A stretch of 51,169 nucleotides of DNA from Syntrophobacter sp. SbD2 (GTDB lineage: Bacteria > Desulfobacterota > Binatia > UBA9968), in contig CAMDBU010000021.1 of assembly GCA_945889495.1 (NCBI GenBank), forward strand, positions 1 to 51,169. The letters are read 5' to 3'. This document shows positions 41,772 through 51,169 of this stretch, piece after piece. The notes under the pieces were generated by a model. That model was not told the origin of the DNA. It was given only the letters and a program-made list of their open reading frames with translations, and ran no database searches. Numbering within the stretch: the stretch's first letter is position 1; the number at the start of each line of letters is the position of its first letter. The translations under genes were made by a program, and so were the position numbers.

Positions 41772-41788
41772 TCGCGCGGGAGAAAACC

Positions 41789-42244
41789 ATGGGGCTCATG
41801 CAAATACCGCGGCGGGTCGATTACGGGTTACGGGCGGTGATTTATCTGTCCGGCCAAGATCCGGAGAAATGTTGCTCCATGGCGGAAATCGCCACTCGGC
41901 AGGGCGTGCCGCGCAAGTTTTTGGAAAAGATCATTCAAGATTTGATCCGCGCCGGTTTGATCAAATCCAAGCGCGGTTCCTGCGGTGGCTATGCGCTGGC
42001 GCGCTCGGCGGAAGAGATCTCGTTCAGCGACGTGATCGAGGCGATCGAAGGACCGATCGCGGTGAACTTATGTTTAGACGACCACCTGGGCTGCGATCAG
42101 ATGCCGCACTGCACCATGATCGGTGTGTGGAGCGAGGTGCAGCAAAAAATCAACCAGGTGCTTAGCGGGACGACCATCGCCGGCTTGCGCCGGTCGCCTT
42201 GCCGAGAATTTATTGGCTCCTCTTCGCTTTCGAGCGCGGCGTAA
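41789..42244 (+). CDS. Rrf2 family Fe-S-responsive regulator (IscR-like)
   Basis: A 151-residue winged-helix regulator. YGLRAVIYLSGQ and IATRQGVPRKFLEKIIQDL are typical Rrf2 DNA-binding segments. Three cysteines, Cys95, Cys102 and Cys108 (C-x6-C-x5-C in NLCLDDHLGCDQMPHC), match the cluster site of IscR (C-x5-C-x5-C) with one extra residue in the first spacer. It would sense Fe-S status and feed back on the genes upstream. It is the last gene of the locus, an unusual position. Confidence 0.88.
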   Translation: MGLMQIPRRVDYGLRAVIYLSGQDPEKCCSMAEIATRQGVPRKFLEKIIQDLIRAGLIKSKRGSCGGYALARSAEEISFSDVIEAIEGPIAVNLCLDDHLGCDQMPHCTMIGVWSEVQQKINQVLSGTTIAGLRRSPCREFIGSSSLSSAA

Positions 42245-42308
42245 GCGGGATGAACGGCGATTCGTTTCAACTCGGCTCCACGCCCCACCCAAACGAGAGG
42301 TGGTTTAC

Positions 42309-42767
42309 ATGGCTTACGAGAATGGACTGACTATGGAAGAGCGGGTGACTTCGCTATTTCAGCCGGACACATTGTTGCCGGATCAATTTCTCGACACCTT
42401 CCGGCGCAAGCTGCACCTGGAGCCGGAGAAAAAACTCATGCTGGCGATTCTCGAAGACGCCGTGGCGTGCTTCCAGAAATATCTCACGGCGCGCGACAGC
42501 AAGGGCAAAGCGCAGTTTCGCGACACCGACGAGTGGATTTTTCGCGGCGGCGATTCGGGAGTTTTTTCTTTTGACCTGGTGTGCGAGACCTTGGGCTTGG
42601 AGCCCAACTATCTGCGCCGCGGGCTGGCCCAGTGGAAAAAGCAGCGGCTCGCCCAGACGGCGCCGGCGCAAGTGATCGCGCTACGGCCGCCACGCGATAA
42701 GCCGCGCCGGGGCGCGGCCCATTCCGGCCGGCCCAAAGCGCGGCTGCGCCGAGCGGCGCGGCGCTGA
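42309..42767 (+). CDS. conserved hypothetical protein, possible DNA-binding fold
   Basis: A 153-residue protein. ATG 42309 is preferred: GAGAGGTGG precedes it, and the longer frame upstream has no conserved features. The segment EKKLMLAILEDAVACFQKY and the pair DEWIF then FSFDLVCETLGLEPNYLRRGL recur in deltaproteobacterial proteins I know only as hypothetical. The second is compatible with a helix-turn-helix. The Arg-rich C-terminus (RPPRDKPRRGAAHSGRPKAR) suggests nucleic acid contact. Role unknown. It follows the Rrf2 gene by 64 bases. Confidence 0.75.
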   Translation: MAYENGLTMEERVTSLFQPDTLLPDQFLDTFRRKLHLEPEKKLMLAILEDAVACFQKYLTARDSKGKAQFRDTDEWIFRGGDSGVFSFDLVCETLGLEPNYLRRGLAQWKKQRLAQTAPAQVIALRPPRDKPRRGAAHSGRPKARLRRAARR

Positions 42768-42773
42768 TCCGCT

Positions 42774-42837
42774 TTTTCAACGCAATCCAACCGCGCGCCG
42801 GTCGCGTTGCTGTTAGCTTCGGCGCGCGCTTGAAAAG
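42774..42837. repeat. inverted repeat between hypothetical gene and acyltransferase
   Basis: GCGCGCCG (42793-42800) pairs with CGGCGCGC (42820-42827), and TTTTTCAA pairs loosely with TTGAAAA further out. The two pairs are not perfectly concentric. It may be a transcription terminator-like stem. Confidence 0.4.
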
Positions 42838-42864
42838 CCCGCCAAACGACTTCATAAATCATCT

Positions 42865-43896
42865 ATGGCTAGGTTGAAGCGGCGGCGTTCGCCGGTGGGA
42901 CAATTTTTTTACGATCTGCGTTATCGCGTCGGTGAATTTGCCCTGCGCGGTTTCGTTAAGTGGCTGCCCTACGTTCCTTTCGTCATCGTCGATCGCTTCA
43001 CCGCCCTGGTCAGTTGGCTCGCTTTCCAGTTGATGTCGCCCTACCGCCGGCGCATGGAAGAAAACATCGCCCTGACCCTGAGCGAGGAAATTCCCAGTGT
43101 AGCGCAGCGCAAAGATTTGGTCTGGCGCGCCTGGAAAAACTTCGCCCGCGGCGTGCTCGATACCACGGCGGTCATGCACCATTCCAAGGCGCGCATCATC
43201 CAGGATGTGCGCCTGATCGGCGAGGAACATTTGCAAAGCGCCCTGGCCAAGGGCAAAGGGGTGCTCGCGCTGAGCGCCCATCTGGGTAGCTTTACCATGA
43301 TCGGCGCGCGCCTGGCGGCGGCCGGTTATCCCTTCAGCGTGATCGTCAAACATCCGGGCGATGAGCGGTTCGCCCGGCTCACCGACGATTACCGCGCCCA
43401 GGTTGGCATTCACACCATCCCAGCCAAGCCGCGCCGCGACGCCGTGCGCGGCTTGCTCAAAGCGCTACGCGACAATCGCATCGTGTTGGTGATCGCCGAT
43501 GAATTCAAATCCGGCGATGTGATGGTGGATTTTTTCGGCATACGATTGCCGGCGCCGCGCGGTCCGGCGACCTTGGCGCTGCGCACCGGTGCGGTGACCT
43601 TGCCGATGTTCGCCACCCGCGAGGCGGATGATTCATTATTGTTAACCGTCGGCGCGCCGATCGCGGCGGTGGAGGGCGAAGATCTCGAAGCCAGTGTGGT
43701 GGCGACCACGGCGGTTTACACGAGCGTCATCGAGGCGGCGATCCGGCGCTATCCCGATCAGTGGAATTGGCTCGGCCTGCCCAATCGCAACGGCAAGCTG
43801 TCGCGCGCGGAAATGGCTGTGGCGGTTAAAGAAGCGCGCCGCACGGCGGCGCAGAACGCCGATGCACCGAGAAAAACTGGCACCACCGGCGCCTAG
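42865..43896 (+). CDS. LpxL/HtrB-like lipid acyltransferase with altered HX4D/E motif
   Basis: A 343-residue member of the LpxL/LpxM/PatA acyltransferase family (lipid A secondary acylation or phosphoinositol acylation). An amphipathic N-terminal membrane segment, ENIALTLSEE, and the order RLIGEEHLQSAL, KGVLALSAHLGSF and RDNRIVLVIADEF fit. The catalytic HX4D/E motif reads HLGSFT, so the acidic residue is Thr144 after His139. The DNA reads CAT CTG GGT AGC TTT ACC, so this is not a translation ambiguity. Other motif residues (PAPRGPATLALRTGA) are kept. It may be inactive, or use another base. Complete length. Confidence 0.82.
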   Translation: MARLKRRRSPVGQFFYDLRYRVGEFALRGFVKWLPYVPFVIVDRFTALVSWLAFQLMSPYRRRMEENIALTLSEEIPSVAQRKDLVWRAWKNFARGVLDTTAVMHHSKARIIQDVRLIGEEHLQSALAKGKGVLALSAHLGSFTMIGARLAAAGYPFSVIVKHPGDERFARLTDDYRAQVGIHTIPAKPRRDAVRGLLKALRDNRIVLVIADEFKSGDVMVDFFGIRLPAPRGPATLALRTGAVTLPMFATREADDSLLLTVGAPIAAVEGEDLEASVVATTAVYTSVIEAAIRRYPDQWNWLGLPNRNGKLSRAEMAVAVKEARRTAAQNADAPRKTGTTGA

Positions 43897-44492
43897 AGCT
43901 TCGAATCGAATCCTGGATTCAATATTCCCTTGTGCTCGGTGGCTTCCAAATAGCGCATGAAGCGGTATTTATTCTCGATCTCGTCGAGTTTGAGCGGCGG
44001 TAGGTCCTTGGGCTGGCCGGGTTCGACTTTGACCGCGATCAAGCTCAGTTCGTTGCGCTGCCAGGCGGCGCGGAACTCAGCGCGAAATTCTTCCAGCGAG
44101 GTCACCCAGCGAGCCTGTTTATAGCCCGCGCCCTTGGCGATGACCACTGAATCGGTGCTGCGCGATGCCGTGGCGGTGCCGCCCGAGGCTTCGTAGATTT
44201 CGTTATCGAATAATAGATGAATGAGATTCCCCGGGCTCTGTTGGGCGATGGTCGGTAAGCCGCAGAGGTTCATGAGAAAGGCGCCGTCGCCGTCGATGGC
44301 GATCACTTTGCGCTCGGGCAGGGCGATCGCCAGGCCGGCGGCGATGGATGACACCAAGCCCAACGTGCGGGTTTTGAGATTGCCGTCGCCGGGGCGTACC
44401 GCCCACCATTCGCGCGAGCCCCAACCGGTGGATACCGCCAGGGCGTCCTGGGCATCCGCCGCGATCGCTTTTAGATAATCATAGCGTTGCAT
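43893..44492 (-). CDS. ThDP-dependent decarboxylase, beta subunit (ComE-like)
   Basis: A 199-residue ThDP-binding chain. The GDG...N motif is IDGDGAFLMNLCGLPTIAQQ followed by LLFDNEIYEASGG. LSSIAAGLAI-type contacts are in LGLVSSIAAGLAIALP. Half-length subunits like this are found in sulfopyruvate decarboxylase (ComE), phosphonopyruvate decarboxylase and benzaldehyde lyase-like enzymes. It overlaps its partner by one base (TAATG), so both are produced together. It overlaps the divergent acyltransferase gene end by 4 bases. Confidence 0.85.
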   Translation of the reverse strand: MQRYDYLKAIAADAQDALAVSTGWGSREWWAVRPGDGNLKTRTLGLVSSIAAGLAIALPERKVIAIDGDGAFLMNLCGLPTIAQQSPGNLIHLLFDNEIYEASGGTATASRSTDSVVIAKGAGYKQARWVTSLEEFRAEFRAAWQRNELSLIAVKVEPGQPKDLPPLKLDEIENKYRFMRYLEATEHKGILNPGFDSKL

Positions 44493-45004
44493 TATTTCAC
44501 TCCGAGGACGCTTTTGGTCAGCAGCACCGCCACCGGTTTTTTCGAATCGTCGGCGAGGATCTGCGCGCCGGCCAGGGTCTCGTCAATCTCCTCGGGCCGG
44601 CGCAGCACGTAGCTGCGAAAGCCCATGGCCTGCAACACCGGCTCGGTCACCGCGCCCAGGGTGGTAAAGCCGCGGTCGCCGATGTCGCCGGCGTAATAGA
44701 TCAACATCAAGATCGGAATCTGCAACTGCAATGACGTCGTCGTCAGCGCATTGCAGCTGTTTAAAAAACCGGCGTTCTGCATGATGATGGCGGTCTTTTT
44801 GCCAGCCAGGTAGGCGCCGGCGCAGATGCCGATGCCTTCTTCCTCGCGGCATAGCGGAACATGCTTTAGCTGCCGGTCGGCTTCGACGGCGCGGATCACT
44901 TCGAGCATTTTTTCATCCGGCAGGGTGGCGACGAAGTCGATGCCGGCCTTTTTCAAGCCGGCGACGATGGCCGCGCCGGCGGCGATGGGATCGATGGCGG
45001 TCAT
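44492..45004 (-). CDS. ThDP-dependent decarboxylase, alpha subunit (ComD-like)
   Basis: A 170-residue N-terminal ThDP domain. The catalytic Glu that activates the cofactor is in PLCREEEGIGICAGAYLAG. MQNAGFLNSCNALTTTSLQ is the conserved following segment. Two-subunit split is typical of sulfopyruvate and phosphonopyruvate decarboxylases. There is no adjacent coenzyme M or phosphonate gene, so the substrate is open. Its stop overlaps the beta start by one base. Confidence 0.85.
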   Translation of the reverse strand: MTAIDPIAAGAAIVAGLKKAGIDFVATLPDEKMLEVIRAVEADRQLKHVPLCREEEGIGICAGAYLAGKKTAIIMQNAGFLNSCNALTTTSLQLQIPILMLIYYAGDIGDRGFTTLGAVTEPVLQAMGFRSYVLRRPEEIDETLAGAQILADDSKKPVAVLLTKSVLGVK

Positions 45005-45152
45005 AGGTTTCCTAAGAGTTTAGCTGCGCCCACGGTTTGCTTTTCGGCTTGGACTATCGCTACTGTGAATTCCATGACGATGTCAAGGCGGAGGCTGGCC
45101 ATCGCGCTCTTGACAGAAGAACGACAAAGTTTGTAGTGATGAATCACCACCC

Positions 45153-45539
45153 ATGAACGAAAAAGAAGTCAAAGTCAGCAAACAGCATGTCTGGGTCGGC
45201 GGCGAAGACCGGCATGTTCACCTAGGAATTACCAATTACATTCAAGGCGCGTTGGGTTCGGTGTTGTCGGTGGAGCTGCCCGACGTCGGCGATACCATCG
45301 AAGCGGGCGAGATTTTCGCCGAGATCGAGTCGGCCTCCACCGTGCACGAGCTGGTCGCGCCGGTCACCGGCAAGGTGATGGCGGTCAATTCGTTATTGGA
45401 AGATCACCCGGCGATCATCAACGAAGATCCCTACAGTGAAGGCTGGCTCATCGAAGTACGCCTGAAAAGCGAAGATGAGTTGGACGCCTTGATGGACATG
45501 GACGAGTACTACCACTTCGTTTTCAAAGATAAATCCTGA
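45153..45539 (+). CDS. GcvH-like protein lacking the lipoyl lysine
   Basis: A 128-residue protein with the GcvH fold: HVWVGGEDRHVHLGITNYI, LPDVGDTIEAGEIFAEIES and INEDPYSEGWLIEVRL align over full length. In true GcvH the segment ESVKAVS carries the lipoylated lysine. Here it is E-S-A-S-T-V-H, with Ser62 (codon TCC, 45336-45338) at the lysine position and no lysine in the loop. So it cannot carry lipoate in the usual way. No gcvT or gcvP is nearby. It may be a structural or regulatory relative of GcvH. A TTGACA (45110-45115) lies upstream. It diverges from the ThDP pair. Confidence 0.85.
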   Translation: MNEKEVKVSKQHVWVGGEDRHVHLGITNYIQGALGSVLSVELPDVGDTIEAGEIFAEIESASTVHELVAPVTGKVMAVNSLLEDHPAIINEDPYSEGWLIEVRLKSEDELDALMDMDEYYHFVFKDKS

Positions 45540-45630
45540 GCCGCCGCCGGCGATTTGCAAAATCTTTCGCGTTTTCCGCCTGGTTCGTAGCGTTGGTTCG
45601 CGATGGCGCCAACGGCGGCCGAAGCGACAT

Positions 45631-45728
45631 TCGGAATATCTCGCGCCAAGCTCGCCAAGGCCGCAAAGGTCGGAAAGCGTTTTCTTTGCTCGGCGTCCTT
45701 TGCGTTCTTGGCGCGAGGAATATCCGAT
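45631..45728. repeat. CGCCAAGG palindromic element, copy 2
   Basis: Ends TCGGAATATCTCGCGCCAAG and CTTGGCGCGAGGAATATCCGA, with inner words GCCAAGGCCGCAAAGG and CCTTTGCG. It belongs to the same family as 22608-22718, including the terminal CGGAATAT. Confidence 0.85.
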
Positions 45729-45747
45729 TTCGGGGCAGTAACGATGA

Positions 45748-46110
45748 TCAGCGCTTGCTGCGTTGCTTGGGCGACGCTGGTTCGGGGGTATCGATGGCGG
45801 GCGGCTCGCGGCGCGCTTCGGCCTTGGAAAAGCGGTAGATCACTTCGCCGGGCCGGGCCATGTTGAGTTCCTCGCGGGCGAGTTTTTCCAGATAGTAGTT
45901 ATCATGGCGCACCCGGGCGATTTTCTGGCGCAGGGCTTCGTTATCGCGCTGCATTCGATAGTTAGTTTCGTCGATGCGGATTTTCTCACCGCGCAGGCGC
46001 CAGAGATGGAGCGCGCCCCGTTCGCCAACGATGGTGACCAGCGAGAGCAGGAGAATCAACGAGCCTAGTAGATAGAGCGGCCAGCGCGGCGATAAGTGCG
46101 GAAGCGTCAT
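45748..46110 (-). CDS. ftsB: FtsB/DivIC-type septum formation protein
   Basis: A 120-residue single-pass inner-membrane protein. Residues 12-32 form the membrane helix (LYLLGSLILLLSLVTIVG). A coiled coil follows (EKIRIDETNYRMQRDNEALRQ), and LAREELNMARPGEVIYRF is the FtsB/DivIC signature. It would join FtsL and FtsQ in the divisome. ATG 46110 is chosen; the longer frame upstream only overlaps enolase. It is divergent from eno across about 70 bases, a conserved neighbourhood in many bacteria. Confidence 0.88.
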   Translation of the reverse strand: MTLPHLSPRWPLYLLGSLILLLSLVTIVGERGALHLWRLRGEKIRIDETNYRMQRDNEALRQKIARVRHDNYYLEKLAREELNMARPGEVIYRFSKAEARREPPAIDTPEPASPKQRSKR

Positions 46111-48184
<2,074 letters not shown>

Positions 48185-48188
48185 CGGC

Positions 48189-50153
48189 TCATGGCACCGA
48201 CGGCTGGGGCCAATGTTGGAATTCGTGACCGCCGTCGTGGTCGGCGGCTTTGCGCACTGCTCCCATCGGCGGCGGCTTGGGCAAACCAACCGACGAGCGC
48301 CGCGGCAGCGGTTTCCGAGTGGTTGGTTCCGGCGGTGACGAGAATCGATTGACGATGCCGGTGATTTTGAACGAGCTCATCGACTGGCGCAAACTTTCCG
48401 CCTGGGCCGACATTTGCGCGGCGGTGCTGGAGAGCTCCTCGGCGGCGGCGGCGTTGCGCTGGGTCACTTGATCGACTTCGTTCATGGCCTGGTTGACCTG
48501 TGAGACTCCTTCGGCTTGTTCTCTCGACGCAATGGCCACTTGCTGCACCAACTCGGCGGTTTTTCGGATCGATGGGACTAATCGTTTTAACAGCTCTCCC
48601 GATCGTTCGGCGACTCTAACGCTGGACGAGGTCAGTGAATTGATCTCTTGGGCGGCGTTCTGACTACGCTCGGCCAGTTTGCGAACCTCCGCGGCGACCA
48701 CGGCAAAGCCTTTGCCATGCTCGCCAGCCCTGGCAGCTTCGATGGCGGCGTTCAAGGCCAAAAGATTGGTCTGGTAGGCGATTTCCTCGATGATTGAGAT
48801 TTTCTCCGAGATCGATTGCATGGCGTCGACGCATTCCACCACCGAGTCGCTGCTCTCTTCCATCTCATGGGCGCCTTGCAGCGCCATGCTTTCGAGCTGC
48901 TTGCTAGCGTTGGCGTTGTGCGTGATCGAGGTGTGCATTTGTTCGAGACTCGAAGTGGTCTCTTGTACCGCAGCGGCCTGCGCTTGGGCGCCATGGGACA
49001 TCTGTCCCGCCGCGGCGGCAACTTGGTGCGATGCCGAGGCGATCAGCGTACCCGAGTTGGCGACATGGCTGATCGTTTCGCCCAATATTTTAATGGTCCG
49101 ATTGACCGCCGTGGCGATTTGCCCCAATTCGCCGCGGTCGTCGGTGGCAATGGTTGCGGTAAAATCCCCTTTGGCGATGCCATCAAGGGCTTGGATCACC
49201 AGTGCCAGCGGTTTAAAGCGCCGCGACACTAGCAGCGAAATGAAAATCACCGCGACAATCAGCGCCGCTGCCGTGAGAACCAACAGCAACGCCATGGTGC
49301 GATCGACGAATTGAATCGATTTACTGACATCGCTGACTAGAACCATGTAGCCCGCGACGGCGCCGGTTGGCGTTTTGAGTGGATGATAACTGGCCGCGAA
49401 GGCGGGTCCCGTGGTTTTGACAGTTTCTATCGTCATGCCGGCGCGCGCTGGCGCCGCCATGAGCGCCCGAAGGGTGGTAATGACTTCCTTGGTGGTTTCA
49501 CCAAAGAGCGCCATTCCTCGCAACGCGGTCGCATTCGCCGGCCCCGGCGCGGCCACCAGCAGCGCGCCTTGGGCGTTGAGCGTTTGGGCGAAATCCTGCA
49601 CCAAGTTGCGATATGAGATGCCCGCTTGAACCGCGCCGATGAGCTCGCCGTTGCGGTAAATCGGTTGCACCACCATGAGCGTCGGTTCGCCGCCGATCAG
49701 TTCGATGCCGTTGGCCGATTGGTTATTTTGAATCGCGCTTTGCGCCGTTGGGCTCGCCATGGTCTGGAGCGTTTTTGGCAAAGCGATCAGCTGACTGGCC
49801 TTGGTGTCATGGTACGCCAAATAGCTCAGTCCGGCCTGACTGCTGAGCCGATTGAAAGGCCCTTGGACTCGGTCCAATAAGTCGTCGCGCTTGCCGGTGG
49901 CGAGCGCCTCTTGAATCTCCTGCGGGCGCAGGAATCCATCCATGATTTTGGTCAGTTCCTTGATCCGGCCCTGCTTCAATCCGTCAAGCACCTTGGCTTG
50001 GGTTTCGAGCATCTGGCGCTCGGCTTCGGCGAAGATTTGCCGTTGTCCCCAGATTCCCAGGCCGCCGCTGAGCAGCGCCACCGCGATCAGCGTTGCCGCG
50101 GTGGCCAGGATTACCGTTCCCCGCAGCGAGTTGGTCCAAGCGCGTAGATTCAT
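48189..50153 (-). CDS. methyl-accepting chemotaxis protein
   Basis: A 654-residue transmembrane chemoreceptor. Membrane helix 1 is at about 13-35. Residues 40-280 form a periplasmic ligand domain, with a Cache-type segment ([18 protein letters not shown]). Helix 2 lies at about 286-309 and a HAMP domain at 310-362. The signalling tip is [20 protein letters not shown] (455-474), followed by [20 protein letters not shown]. The C-terminal tail is Pro-rich and ends without the classical methylation-recruiting pentapeptide. It senses an unknown small molecule and signals through CheA/CheW, not in this window. Confidence 0.93.
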   Translation of the reverse strand: MNLRAWTNSLRGTVILATAATLIAVALLSGGLGIWGQRQIFAEAERQMLETQAKVLDGLKQGRIKELTKIMDGFLRPQEIQEALATGKRDDLLDRVQGPFNRLSSQAGLSYLAYHDTKASQLIALPKTLQTMASPTAQSAIQNNQSANGIELIGGEPTLMVVQPIYRNGELIGAVQAGISYRNLVQDFAQTLNAQGALLVAAPGPANATALRGMALFGETTKEVITTLRALMAAPARAGMTIETVKTTGPAFAASYHPLKTPTGAVAGYMVLVSDVSKSIQFVDRTMALLLVLTAAALIVAVIFISLLVSRRFKPLALVIQALDGIAKGDFTATIATDDRGELGQIATAVNRTIKILGETISHVANSGTLIASASHQVAAAAGQMSHGAQAQAAAVQETTSSLEQMHTSITHNANASKQLESMALQGAHEMEESSDSVVECVDAMQSISEKISIIEEIAYQTNLLALNAAIEAARAGEHGKGFAVVAAEVRKLAERSQNAAQEINSLTSSSVRVAERSGELLKRLVPSIRKTAELVQQVAIASREQAEGVSQVNQAMNEVDQVTQRNAAAAEELSSTAAQMSAQAESLRQSMSSFKITGIVNRFSSPPEPTTRKPLPRRSSVGLPKPPPMGAVRKAADHDGGHEFQHWPQPSVP

Positions 50154-50167
50154 CTTGTCACCCCAAG

Positions 50168-50638
50168 CTATTTTCTCTCGATCGGAAAGCCCTTTTGTTC
50201 CCAGTCCGGGATTCCCGCGGTATAGACTGACAGGTCTTTATATCCCCAGGAGAGCGCCAGCTTGGCGCCGTTGAGACTGCGCACGCACTTGGGGTAGCCG
50301 TTGCAATAAAAGATGATCGGGTGATTTTTGTCAGCGGGAAATTTGGCTTTATGCGCCTCCATGTCCTTATCGACTACGTTGATGGCGCGGGGAATATGAC
50401 CTTCCTTGAATTCCTGGGTCACCCGCGAATCGACCAGCAGCAGCGGCGCCCGGCTATCGATTAGCTTCTTGAGCTGGTCGGTGGTGACGATTTTGATTTC
50501 TTTGGGGATCGGCGGCGCGTCGTCGGCAAACGCCGGCCCGACTAGCAACCATAGTGCTACGCCGAGCACTGCCAAGCTTTGGAGCTTGCGCCGCCCTTTC
50601 CGCCCGACGGCCGTTTCACCGGATAAGTTTTGTGTCAT
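50168..50638 (-). CDS. periplasmic rhodanese-domain protein
   Basis: A secreted single-domain rhodanese. A signal peptide ends near GPAFA (two residues earlier if the start at 50644 is used). The rhodanese core is [20 protein letters not shown]. The active-site loop is [13 protein letters not shown] with Cys114 as nucleophile and a second Cys120. It would transfer sulfane sulfur in the periplasm. ATG 50638 is 7 nt after GGAGG; ATG 50644 lies only 1 nt after it. It follows the chemoreceptor's start with a 15-base gap, and may be co-transcribed with it. Confidence 0.87.
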   Translation of the reverse strand: MTQNLSGETAVGRKGRRKLQSLAVLGVALWLLVGPAFADDAPPIPKEIKIVTTDQLKKLIDSRAPLLLVDSRVTQEFKEGHIPRAINVVDKDMEAHKAKFPADKNHPIIFYCNGYPKCVRSLNGAKLALSWGYKDLSVYTAGIPDWEQKGFPIERK

Positions 50639-51091
50639 GTTCATCCCTCCGTTTGCTTTAAGCTGTTTTGGTTCACGGTTGGTGTGCCCAACGCCGACGC
50701 ACGCTTACTCTCTGTAGCAATCGGCCGCCTCATGCCGCGCTTTAGAAGCCGAGCGGCGATTAACCACCGCCAGATCGATATTACCGGTCCACGCAAACTG
50801 CGCATTGATCCATGGAGGGTCGGTCAAATCCGGGGCTAGGTTCATCGCCATTATTTTCGGCACGCTGCCACTGTTCATCGGTTTATTCGACTATCGTTGA
50901 GGACAGTGGAGCAAAGTCATGACCAATTCCATTCCAGCTCTGGAATCGGTACAAACTTGTCACTCGCGCCACCCTAATGAGATTTAGCCTGGTGGGTTTG
51001 CTCCCTAAATGGCACTGGTGCTCTAGCAGCCCGTGGTAGAAGTCCGATTTTCACAAAACGCTAGGCATCAGTGCGAGGCGGTGACGAGAGA
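50639..51091. other. gene-free region of about 450 bp
   Basis: A short frame at 50630-50839 has no recognisable conserved pattern or ribosome binding site. I see no RNA gene, hairpin or word repeat of the kinds found elsewhere. Confidence 0.45.
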
Positions 51092-51169
51092 TCATAAATA
51101 TTCTCCGATCGAGTCCTCGGCGCCGATGAGCAGCGACTTGGTCACGTAGTCGCACCCACAGAGCAAAAC
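51092..51169 (-). CDS. 3' end of a partial gene at the window edge
   Basis: Read on the minus strand, the last 78 bases give VLLCGCDYVTKSLLIGAEDS then IGEYL and a TGA at 51094-51092, with codon bias like a real gene. The LxxGxDY...GA pattern recalls the end of a TIM-barrel synthase (DapA-like), but such enzymes continue beyond this point, so it could instead be another family or a truncated gene. Too short to identify. Confidence 0.3.
   Translation of the reverse strand, partial: VLLCGCDYVTKSLLIGAEDSIGEYL

Noticed and set aside
50630-50839. 69-residue plus-strand frame after the rhodanese gene
   Set aside because: Overlaps the rhodanese start, lacks a ribosome binding site, and has no recognisable motif.

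Overview
The window looks like a chromosomal segment of a GC-rich, Gram-negative soil or subsurface bacterium. The envelope gene set (Mla/MCE lipid transport, a SurA-type periplasmic isomerase, an LpxL/HtrB-like acyltransferase) implies an outer membrane. The mixture of an NMT1-type binding protein, a family-2 amidohydrolase, several MFS carriers and core genes of deltaproteobacterial flavour suggests the uncultured Deltaproteobacteria/Binatia/Tectomicrobia/Rokubacteria group. That placement is an inference from gene content only.

Layout. 1-4.9 kb: a broken small gene, then a cupin, a DUF456 membrane protein, an alpha/beta hydrolase, an NAD-dependent epimerase, a CPBP protease and endonuclease III. 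4.9-9.4 kb: an alanine-rich coiled-coil protein, a PA0069-type radical SAM protein, a second epimerase, a VOC protein and an MFS carrier. 9.4-13.1 kb: an Mla-type phospholipid transporter operon (STAS-MlaE fusion, MlaF, MlaD, lipoprotein). 13.1-17.4 kb: an island of different base composition with a two-gene ATPase operon; the second protein joins a P-loop domain, a winged helix and a TPR array, and a strong promoter sits inside a 58-bp dyad. 17.5-23.9 kb: a molybdopterin oxidoreductase and flavoprotein pair, an ABC binding protein and an amidohydrolase, probably a catabolic locus. 24.2-25.3 kb: a VapC-type toxin, its probable antitoxin and an orphan HigA-like regulator. 25.4-34.6 kb: an MFS carrier, DUF309, mfd, a SurA-like isomerase, pdxA and phosphomannomutase/phosphoglucomutase. 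34.8-42.8 kb: a short UvrA, then a mixed ISC/SUF Fe-S cluster locus (two cysteine desulfurases, an A-type carrier, SufB, an Rrf2 regulator). 42.9-51.2 kb: an LpxL-like acyltransferase, a ComDE-like ThDP decarboxylase pair, a GcvH homologue without its lipoyl lysine, FtsB, enolase, a second endonuclease III, a chemoreceptor, a periplasmic rhodanese and the edge of one more gene.

Many intergenic gaps hold palindromic elements built from short tandem words (CACGAAG, CGCCAAGG, ATGGAGTG, CAGTTGTC and others). At least two families occur twice. They share an architecture but not a sequence.

The best candidates for undescribed biology are the ATPase/TPR operon with its operator, the lysine-less GcvH, the acyltransferase lacking the acidic residue of its catalytic motif, the UvrA lacking its insertion domain, and the word-repeat elements, one of which forms the translation start region of a cysteine desulfurase.
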